This document shows, in pieces, positions 55,231 through 64,000 of a DNA stretch of 64,000 bases. Within the stretch, counting starts at the first letter, position 1. The number at the start of each line of letters is the position of its first letter. Origin of the DNA: Apostichopus japonicus (Eukaryota; Echinodermata; Holothuroidea; Aspidochirotida; Stichopodidae); assembly GCF_037975245.1 (NCBI RefSeq), contig NC_092581.1, forward strand, positions 1,624,501 through 1,688,500. Reading direction: 5' to 3'. The notes below the pieces were generated by a model. The model ran no database searches. It saw only the letters and a list, made by a program, of their open reading frames with translations, and was not told where the DNA came from. Position numbers and translations under genes: made by a program.

Positions 55231-58170
55231 GAAGGAAACAAACATTTCATAGGGTATTTTGTTTTTCAAATATGACTGCATGTTGAATTTTTTATGATTT
55301 TCCTTTGGATATGAGATGTAATCTTCATTTGTACAACAAAGCCAAGCTTAAAAACAATCTTTACAGTTTTTTTTTCTTAATTCATAATAATTAACTGGCT
55401 AGACATGTAAAAAGTATGAATATATTCCTCATTCCTTGTGTTAAGGTTACGTCTTGGATGCATGTATTCATGTTTTCATGTATTCATGTTCAAGTATTTC
55501 ATTACGACTTGTATTCTTAATTATTGACATTACTAAGATAGTTCTTCATTTTGTTTCATCTATGTCATATATATAGAAATATTAAACTGTGTTCTGTTTT
55601 TTAAAAAAAAAGTTTGAACACAGAAAAAGCAGTGAAATACGGCGACAGGTCGTTAAAGTATGAAGTCTGTTAGCCCGCTGTTGACTCGTTATTTGTATCT
55701 AGTCTTGCTCTTGATTTTTGAAAGGTGTAGCTATGAAGATGATGCAGAATAATATTTGCCTGTAAACTTCAAATGCATTTCACAAGTTTAAAAAGCCAGC
55801 ATGGGGGGTGTGAACAAACCTGTAATTATGCATGCTGTGATTTCGATAATAAGGGAATAGCTATTGTCAGACCACGAGGAAGTGTATTCCCATGTACCTC
55901 TGGGCGGGTTCAGTGACTGGGCTGTACCATTGTCCCTTGGATAAATGGAACCGTCTCACCAAGGGCCAAAAACTTGGCATTGTGTCCACATGGTAAACAT
56001 GTACAACTTAACAATGAGCAGAGGCCACTCCAGGAACAGGTGTTAATGGGGTATATGTATATTGGTGTTATGGCTATGAATATTTATTAGCTGATGTTAG
56101 TTTAGTGCAGTGCTAACGAATATTCATGAATTTGTATTGACATATCAAAGTATTCAGATCAGCAGGAAGAGAGCAGCCAAGTAGAAAACATCCCATTTCA
56201 TTCAACAACTTTCTTGGTATTTTGCCTATTTGTGAGGTTACCATGGTGATGTGGTTGTAATGACTCATTCAGCAGCCATTAGGTGTATGTCGGGGTAATG
56301 CCTTATTAAGAGATTTGTAACAATAGCAGAGGTTGAAGGGAAATATTACAAATGGAAATAGGCAGTATTTATAGACAAGTTTGGATCAACTGATTTTCAT
56401 TACAGGTGTACTGAAACTACAAGCACAATGAATATTCATGTCATATATCAAAATTAGCATGATTGCCTGATTTTCCATGTTGTCGTCATGTGAGCGTTCG
56501 TGTCAAAGTGGAGGGTTTTGCTGTCACCATGGGATCCAATACTCCACAGATTGTATAGTTCATGCATGTAGTGTGCTTAACTAAAATTTTTGGAAAAATA
56601 GATTCTTTGCACAGAAATATTAAAAAAAAAAATGGAAACATAAAAAATTTGGGAAGGTGAGGCAAGGTAAAGCTGCAAGGCTGTAAAATGATACAAAGTT
56701 CATAAAAAGTTTTAATTGAGATAAACAGTTGAATGTGTATCCTGTTTGGTAGTTAATAAGTGTTATGTAACCAAATTTGAATATTAATATAACGAAAACT
56801 AAAAATGGTTATTGAAGAGTGAATGATGACAGTCAGAAACGCTGTAAAGAAATTGCCATGGTATTAATCGTGACGTTGTATTTGTACGGCAAGATCACCC
56901 AGGTCGATCTGAAGTGGTTTTTTTCCTTTCCAGAAAAGAGGTTCTGTTTTGTGAAGTGGTTGGTTGGTTGGAAGAGTAGACTTTGGTTCGACTCTTAATC
57001 CCAGGCAGGGGAGTGACAGGGTCTTCTCTTTTCCAATATTTATAGTTTTCGGACAAAAGGTATTGTTACCCTAGCCTTTCTAAACTCGGAATTAATTTTC
57101 AATCAAAAATGGTGGGGGGGGGGGGGGGGAAGAATCTTGACATATTTTGTTCCAGTAGCAACCAAACATAATAAAATCATGCATGGGGGAATGATTATAT
57201 ATATACTGATTTTTTTTTATAGTTATTTACGTATGTTTCCTTTTCTTTTCTGTAAATATAGAATGAACACATGTTTTCTGTTGTTCATATTGTGGCTTGA
57301 TCATTGCTTGTGGGATTGGAATGGCTTCTTTAGGTGCTTTAGTTAATACGCATAGTCCTGTATCACAGATAACACGCACGCCATGTCATCGTTGTCGTAA
57401 GTAACCTCTACCGAGGTACAACATGGGAGGGGGCGCTCCGACATCGCGACGTCTCGTTACGGACGTTTTTTTTTTGCAGAAGTGGTGAAGCGTTTCTATC
57501 ACTGAACACGAAGCACTGTACAATTTTCAATGCACTTCATTTATTGCAGGAACCACTGGTTTCTATTGTACTCATTGTCTCCATGACAACTGCCTTTTTC
57601 TGTATGCGATTCACACATGTGGTTATTTGCACTTTTGCTTAATAAATGTTGCAATATCGTGTCCCAAAAGAAGTTGAAAAATAAACAGGCAGTCCTGAAA
57701 TTCCTTTTCTTTCCGTATTTATTTCTTGACTGTCTCTCTCTCATTTCTAGTGTGTAGAGGAAAAAACAGAGTGATTTGAGAACTTGTCTGGTCCTTACAA
57801 ATGGAACTGGAAGTTTACCTCGCTTAACCATCCCCACACATCGTATTTATATCAGGATGTTATGAATAATCTGACAGACTAGTTTGCCAAAAAAAAAAAT
57901 GTTTTGACAAGACAGGATATTGCAATCGATAGAAAAGCTAGATGATATTTCTCAAAAATCGTTTTGCCCTTTGAAAGGCCTTTTAACTAAAACAAAAGGT
58001 CTACTACACCTTTTAAGCCTATTGAAACATTCTGTAATGTGTTTTGTAATGCATAATACAACACAGCCTACCCCCGCCCCCCCCCCCCTTGCTCCCCAAC
58101 TTTCAGTAGAACAATTTTGTCAAGAATTAGAACCTTTCAAACCATAAGAAAATCAAGATGACAAACAAAC
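55231..58170. other. Intergenic with clustered homeo/POU-like words
   Basis: No gene seen. Palindromic aatattcat words occur at about 56080, 56119 and 56430, with an RFX-like gttaccatggtgat at 56237-56250. A poly-G run lies at 57114-57129 and a C-run at 58074-58088. Confidence 0.4.
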
Positions 58171-58173
58171 GTT

Positions 58174-58665
58174 TGATTTGACTGCTTTGAGATCATGTAT
58201 CACTGGCAAAATGCGTCGAGCTCCCTCTTGCGGCCTCGTTTTTGGTCAGTTTTTAACTTCTGAGGAACAATAGGATACCGAAAAACTTTTAGGGTGAACA
58301 AAAGATTTCAAAACCTTTGTTCGTCCAAAAAGTTTTTCGCTCTCCTATTGTTCCTATGAAGTTAAAAACTGACTAAAAACGAGGCTGAAGAGGGCGCTGG
58401 ACGCATTTTGATCTTTTATACGTGATTTGACTGCTTTGAAATCACGTATCACTGGCAAAATGCGTCGAGCGCCCTCTTGCGGCCTCGTTTTTGGTCAGTT
58501 TTTAACTTCAGAGGAACAATAGGATAGCGAAAAACTTTTAGGACGAACAAAGGTTTTGAAATCTTTTGTTCGACCTAAAAGTTTTTTGCTCTCCTATTGT
58601 TCCTCTGAAGTTGAAAACTGACCAAAAACGAGGCCGAAGAGGGCGCTCGACGCATTTTAATCTTT
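58174..58665. repeat. Two tandem ~240 bp units, each a long palindrome
   Basis: Each unit begins tttgactgctttga and cactggcaaaatgcgtcgag, then runs gcggcctcgtttttggtcag, acttc..gaggaacaatagg and aaaaacttttagg. It then mirrors itself back to cgaggc..gaagagggcgct and gacgcatttt. Unit 1 arms are about 58210-58300 and 58315-58412; unit 2 arms about 58459-58552 and 58560-58661. Foldback DNA of this kind is usually MITE-derived. Confidence 0.85.
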
Positions 58666-58720
58666 TTTTTTTATCTTTTCCTTTCTGAGGTAGAAATATT
58701 AGATACGAGCACTCTTTTTC

Positions 58721-59110
58721 AACAGTCGCTGTGGTGCAGTGGTTAGTGCTCTGGACTGACAAACACTCTATCATGAGTTCAAACCCCAGTGAAGACAGTT
58801 TTCCTTTTACTATTCTTATATCTCTTTCCTTCCATTATGAACCTTAAATATTAGAAACGAGCAATAATTTTCAACAGTTACAGTGGCGCAGATGGTAGTG
58901 CCTGTACCTGGAGAGCAAGACAATCTCAATGTCTAGGGTTCAAACCCCACTTAAGGCAGTTTTCCTTTTACAATTCTTATACCTCTTTCCTTCCATTATG
59001 AACCTTAAATATTAGAAACGAGCATTATTTCTCAACAGTTACCGTGGCGCAGTGGTTAGTGCTTTGGACTGAGAGAGACAGACAAACACACTGTCATGAG
59101 TTCAAGACCC
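58721..59110 (+). repeat. Three tandem tRNA-like (SINE-type) units
   Basis: Heads at 58721, 58872 and 59034 share aacagt..c..gtggcgcagtgg (A-box-like) and a B box such as gagttcaaacccc or ggttcaaacccc (about 58776, 58937, 59098). Each is followed by cagttttccttttac, ccttccattatgaacc and ttaaatattagaaacgagc. Spacing is 151-162 bp. A partial unit tail precedes the first. Anticodon arms vary, so these are tRNA-derived repeats, not tRNA genes. Weaker B-box-like sites at about 59240 and 59578 may be further decayed relatives. Confidence 0.75.
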
Positions 59111-59279
59111 CACCAGAGCCTTTTACTTTTCTGTTCTTTGGCGCAGGTGGAAGTATAAAGGTAAGAAACGAAGGTGATTTCATTGGGAACCAAAATGGTG
59201 TAATGGGTTGTTCTGTCTGCGATGATACTGAGCAGCATGGTTCAAGCCCTGGGTGGGCTAGTGAGTGAACTCTGTAAAA

Positions 59280-59455
59280 GGAGATCACCACCACCCCTCC
59301 TCCTGACAAGGCCCCCAAGCGCAATGAGAGTTGCACAGCCCCCCCCCCATCTGACAAGGTTCCCCAGCGGATGAAGCGAGTTGGCCACCACCCCTCTCCC
59401 TGACAAGGTTCAGTGGAGAGGTCTCCTCTATTCCTGACAAGGTTCAGTGGAGGGG
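59280..59455 (+). repeat. Short degenerate tandem repeat (cctgacaagg words)
   Basis: Units with ctgacaagg followed by ccc/ttc and cagtggag recur at about 59307, 59350, 59400 and 59433. Confidence 0.6.
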
Positions 59456-60670
59456 AATATATTTTAAAAACACCTAAGTCCCAACAACTGGATCTTTAAA
59501 TATTTGAAATGCATCCAACAGTAGCATCTCACCTAATGGTTTGGTGGTAGACAAACAAAAAAAGCATCACAAGGTCCCTGGTTCAATTTCAACTCATGCT
59601 CTTCTTTTTTTATTCTCCCAGTGAAAGCACAAGTAATAAAAAAAACTCACCACCGATTTTTCACATATTCTTTTGAAGCTTACAAGTAAAAAAAAATAAC
59701 CAAAACTTGCATATAAACTATGTCCACTTAGTGCCAACAAAATATTGCATCTATATCAAACCCCCAAAAGAGAGGAGTTTTAGCATTCTCTAGACAGGGG
59801 GCAAAGAATTGTGATTTTCTTGCCATATAATTTGCACAAAATTCCACTTGACTATCTGACTGATGTAGAGTCAAGTGAGTTAACATTTGTGCAAGAATTA
59901 AGTGGGAACCAGAAATGATCAGACAATTCAAGCTCCCTAGACCACAAAACATGTACTAACTCACTCTTTAGACATCAACCTATTCTGATAACGTTTTTAC
60001 AGTACATAAGTTTTATGGCCAAAAATGGTTTAAAACCCAGAAAGAACAGTCTTCCTTTTATGTGAAATATAGACTCATAGATGTTGAATATGTATGAACA
60101 AATGGACATTAACTTTTACCTTACTTTGAGTTAGCAAATCAGCTCTGCCACCAACCTACCCCTTCAATACACTAAAATATTTTCAAAACCAAAGCCATGT
60201 AGTATATATACTACACAGAAGAAGGCAACTTTTCAGACAGCCTGTTAACCCCCTTGAGACTCAACTAGTGACAACTGCCAGGGATCACTTGAGGTGTGTT
60301 TTAAGATCATCCAACACATGATTATCACTTCTGAAGCAGATATCATTTACCTGATTGACTGTTTATGCATTGTTCAAGGTTACTTCAGACCTATCTGTAA
60401 TTTGAGCCACTTCACAAACTAAAACTGAAGTTGACCAAATTATGTTCACCAAAAGGAAATGATTGCAATGGAGAACTCACAGTGGTGGCACCATCATACC
60501 AGGTGTGCGATTACATGAGGATAATTGCAGCTTTGATTTTGAAGCTAAATATGTCGACAAGAATTTCAGGCTTTTGGCAGCTGATGACTCCAATTTACAT
60601 TTGACCTCTTAACAGAACTGCTCAAAGTGTAATGCTCAGTGAGGGGGACCTACCACCTAACTATGACATT

Positions 60671-61098
60671 TTACCGATGCTACAGATGTTCACTAAACTC
60701 AACTATGAGGTTTTTGTATTTTGGCCGCTGATGACCTCAATTGACCTTTGACTCCGCTCAATAGCTGGAGCAGCCAAAGAATTCAGTGCTGTAAATTTAC
60801 ATTCTAATTTGCATGAAATTCATGCAAGATATGCTTGGTGAGTCACCCCGTTTACAAGTTGGAACATCACATATACATACGTTTACCGATGCTACATATG
60901 TTCACTAAACTCGACTATGAGGTTTTTGTATTTGGCCGCTGATGACCTCAATTGACCTTTGACTCCGCTCAATAGCTGGAGCAGCCAAAGAATTCAGTGC
61001 TGTAAATTTACATCCTAATTTGCATGGAATTCATGCAAGATATGCTTGGTGAGTCACCCCATTTACAAGTTGGAACATCACATATACATACGTTTACC
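60671..61098 (+). repeat. 212 bp tandem duplication
   Basis: Units 60671-60882 and 60883-61098 are nearly identical (ttaccgatgctac, gaggtttttgtatt, ggccgctgatgacctcaatt, gaattcagtgctgtaaattt). A more diverged relative lies just upstream at about 60560-60670 (ttggcagctgatgactccaa). It is a young local duplication on an older unit. Confidence 0.9.
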
Positions 61099-61721
61099 TG
61101 CATACATACATGCCTAGATTTCTTTTTGCATTTTGGCTAGGAATCAATCCAAGATTCCTGGCAGAGGACACTTATAAATTCCTCTCTTCTGAATTTACAG
61201 ACTCTTTATGCATTAGATTATCTTTTAGCATCATCACATGACCATCCTTAACGAAAAACCTTTCATAATTTCCATCTGTAAATCTGAGAAAATTTTCAAC
61301 ACAATACCCTTGAGAAGAGCACTTTTGAAAACATGCAAGAGAGAAAAACCACCTGTATTTTTAGGTGCAGGGCAGAGATGGTCTTATGGTATTGCAGAAG
61401 TATTCAAGACTATGCATGAAATATAGATAGATTTCTGCAGAAAAAATTCTGCCAAAATGTTCCTTAAAATTTAGGAAAGCAATATTTCAAGTGTTTTAAG
61501 TAAAGCTTTCATAACAGTATTCTCCATTTTATCTGATGCTAAGGGAAAAAAACTGCATATCCTTAGTGCTTCAATATTTACACACATGGTCATACAAAAA
61601 AAAAAGTAGAAAAGCTTACATAACATATATATATATATCTTTTATGAAGCTGCAACATCAGTGGCTCAAAAAGTTTGTGATCCTGAAAGTTGGAGACCGG
61701 CAGGTCTATCTGGTAGCTGGA
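61099..61721. other. No gene seen
   Basis: AT-rich with a short (ta)n at 61626-61638. No support for coding sequence. Confidence 0.4.
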
Positions 61722-62083
61722 TCAAATCACTTTCCGATTTTTCAACTTTAGTCCTATTTCTAATCCCTTCAGCTTGTCTCTTTGGATTGATGAAGCGTTT
61801 GGCACGTCGCTACCAGAATTGGAACAAACTTTTCTGTCTTCTTCTGCCTTCAGGAGGTTATCGTCTTGTAAGCCTTTCTTGATCCGGTCCGAGTTAGACC
61901 GAACTTTACTCGGAGATGAGATGGAAGCTTTCATGTCCATAATGAGACTATTGGCTACAGGGGCTTTGGATTCCAATATATTGTCTCTGTCTGATGTTTC
62001 GTCATCTTCCCAAGTCTCTTCCAAATTTAAGTCTTCTGGAGGTCTCTCGGGGAGCTGTTCCATGGTGGACACCATAGGTGGTT
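61722..62083 (-). CDS. Unrecognised exon-like block (partial gene on - strand)
   Basis: On the - strand a pyrimidine-rich tract and tttatggacag give an acceptor ending at 62084. The open stretch reads PPMVSTMEQLPERPPEDLNL, then ETWEDDETSDRDNILESK, VANSLIMDMKASISSPSKVR and QRDKLKGLEIGLKLKNRKVI, with stop TGA at 61722-61724. The first codon is split with two bases in this exon. A weak donor just before the stop (aaa|gtgatt, about 61729) could make it internal. Composition is acidic and serine-rich, low in cysteine, intracellular-looking and possibly disordered. I recognise no family. Other exons would lie beyond 62084. Confidence 0.5.
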
Positions 62084-64000
62084 CTGTCCATAAAAAAGAG
62101 TATGAAAGAAAATTACTAGATAGGAATACACAAGCCATGTAGACGAAAGTACTCTGCATAAAGTGTCGATCATGCATGTTACATTTGAAGACTCGAATGA
62201 GTCGACGATAGCGAATAATTTTAAGGGCGAAAACAGATTGCTTTGGGTGATGGGAGGGGGTGGGGGAGTAACGCTTTCTTGGTGGGAAGGGGTCAGAGCC
62301 ACAGAAAGAGATGTAAGAACATTTAAAGATTTCCTTAACTTATGTAATGTCAGAAATGTCAATTTTTTTTTTTTCATTTATAACCCATCTACTAGTAAAA
62401 TGTCTAGTATTGTTGTATCAACTTCAGTAGTTACAGAATTTTATTATAAAATGTATACAAAAAATGTAAAAAAAAATGAATATATTACAACATGAAGGCC
62501 AAAAGTATTTGAGTTGCAATAGATTTACAAGCTATATTACACTGGAAAGACATGAAGGAAAACTTCATAAAAAAGATGACTTTAGAAACAAACCTCAGTT
62601 AATTTGTTGTGACCGTTGAAAAACAGTCCTATCAGGCCAGGCTGGATTTTTTATGCCACTTTTAATTTTTGAGGGAACGACCCTTTAATTTGCCGAGGTT
62701 CATCGGTTTAGAGTGACAAGACTATTTAGCCTAATACTTTAACCATTTAGCTCAGTTCCTCAGATCCAACACAAAATCACAAAAAGAGTTTTACCTGTCT
62801 CATATGACATGTTTACAGTGGTAGTAAAAATTTGTCAACTTTTGGACAGATGGTGTTTAATTTTCATGCAATGGGTGCAAGGGTGTTGCTGTTTTAATAT
62901 CAAGTTAAAGGAACATGCTTTGGTTGAGTGAGTTATTAGAATTTATGTAAAGCAATGGGTTAACATTAACATTAAAGCCTGTACTAGAAGAGCTGATAAC
63001 ATCATCAAGTTAGCCTTTAAAGGAACATACCGGAGGTTTAGCATATTTTAACGGTGAATAGCTTGAAACTGGATCAGCAATGTATGAGTGTAAAATCTCA
63101 AATTAACCCTGTTCTGGTGGACTACGACATTATTGTGTCTACAATTCAGCCTACAATTGTCATTTAGGTAGATACTGAAGAAGTGACGGATATGAAGTCA
63201 TGCTGTCGAGGAAGGAAACATTTCTTTTACAATTTTATTAATTCTTATTCTCATTTCATTATCTGACAGTAACACGGATGGAGAAATGTACTACATCTCA
63301 AACCTACGATAATCAGAAAGCAAAGCCAGAATATTAAAGTGGTGGGTGGAGTGGAGGCAATAAGTAAGTGTAAGTGTTTACTATTTTGAATACATGTGCT
63401 GAAAGTTTCTCCATTTTGTTTATCATTATATTGATGATAATACTAGAGTTTTTGTTAATGGAAAAAAAATGCACAATATCTTTGCACTTGTGTAGCAAGT
63501 CAGTCAAATTCATAGCAAGATTCGCCCGGGTAAATGGAGCAACAGAGTTCGGAGTGGGTTTAGTGGTACTGGATATGTGTTTTGGTGGGGTTACAGACAA
63601 AAACTAAGAGATGGGGAATCTAGGTCCCACCCCTGGCAGTGCATCCAAAACAGCAAAATACTAAGTAACTGGGTGTTTATTTACAAATAAATTACAGGTC
63701 TTTAATTGAGATGGAGAACAACACACAATAACTACAATGTACCTAAATATTCCACCAAGACCCGCCCCCCCTCTCCCATCCTCCCTGACCAATTCTCTCC
63801 TAGTCTCTTTACATGTAGGGTTTCCAGAAAGATCTGACCCGACCCGACGTTTATATTGTTACACCCTTTTCAAGATTTTCCTCTAAATATATTTATATTT
63901 ATATCTCTGGGATTATAGGAAAAAATTATCACTGCACAGACCAAAGCCTTATTTGTGAAAACAAACGTGACACAATGCACATACAATTTAAGGGAAACCC
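62084..64000. other. No secure gene; one weak - strand exon candidate
   Basis: AT-rich. On the - strand, 63603 down to about 63480 reads SVTPPKHISSTTKPTPNSVA then RANLAMNLTDLLHKCKDIV after a possible acceptor (ctcttag). No good donor is seen and the family is unknown. It could belong to the same gene as 61722-62083, but this is speculative. Confidence 0.35.

Noticed and set aside
60731-60745. ctgatga word as a second hammerhead
   Set aside because: No GAAA core or pairing stems follow.

Overview
This is animal nuclear DNA: intron-rich, AT-rich overall, with many transposable-element remnants, (TA)n microsatellites and long G or C runs. Three protein-coding loci can be recognised on the + strand and one exon-like block on the - strand. 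The mix (a DIRS-type tyrosine-recombinase retrotransposon, CR1/Jockey-like LINE relics, tRNA-derived SINEs, numerous small hAT-like MITEs, introns of 0.5-8 kb, a mGluR-like receptor) suggests a marine invertebrate deuterostome, perhaps an echinoderm. That assignment is inference; nothing here proves the species.

Layout. 1-1041: 3' end of a DIRS-like retrotransposon (recombinase C-terminus, internal complementary region, right terminal repeat). 1042-7541: no recognisable gene, but a four-unit ~149 bp tandem repeat at 5386-6050 whose units carry nuclear-receptor DR1-like motifs. 7542-29099: nine consecutive exons of holocarboxylase synthetase (HLCS), phase-consistent through to the stop; the 5' exon or exons with the start codon are not identified. 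Its introns hold two hAT-like MITEs with intact 8 bp target duplications, foldback elements, a duplicated dispersed repeat, and two arrays of degenerate copies of HLCS's own exon edges. 29100-40058: intergenic, with a minisatellite, a 96 bp duplication, a LINE relic and two tRNA-SINEs of one family in opposite orientation. 40059-48080: a complete four-exon class C GPCR resembling metabotropic glutamate receptors (830 aa); its first intron has a nested pair of hAT-like MITEs and its third carries a tRNA-like SINE containing a hammerhead ribozyme. 48081-52538: repeats and a LINE reverse-transcriptase relic. 52539-53309: the last two exons of an adducin-like gene whose MARCKS-related basic tail lies in a different frame from the one the splice junction delivers. 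53310-61721: probable 3' UTR and intergenic DNA with tandem palindromes, tandem tRNA-like units and a 212 bp tandem duplication. 61722-62083 (-): an unrecognised exon-like block. 62084-64000: no secure gene.

The genes are not functionally linked: HLCS attaches biotin to carboxylases, the receptor is a cell-surface signalling protein, and adducin caps and cross-links the spectrin-actin skeleton. The most interesting features are the exon-edge arrays in HLCS, the hammerhead-bearing SINE, the adducin reading-frame conflict and the DR1-bearing repeat.
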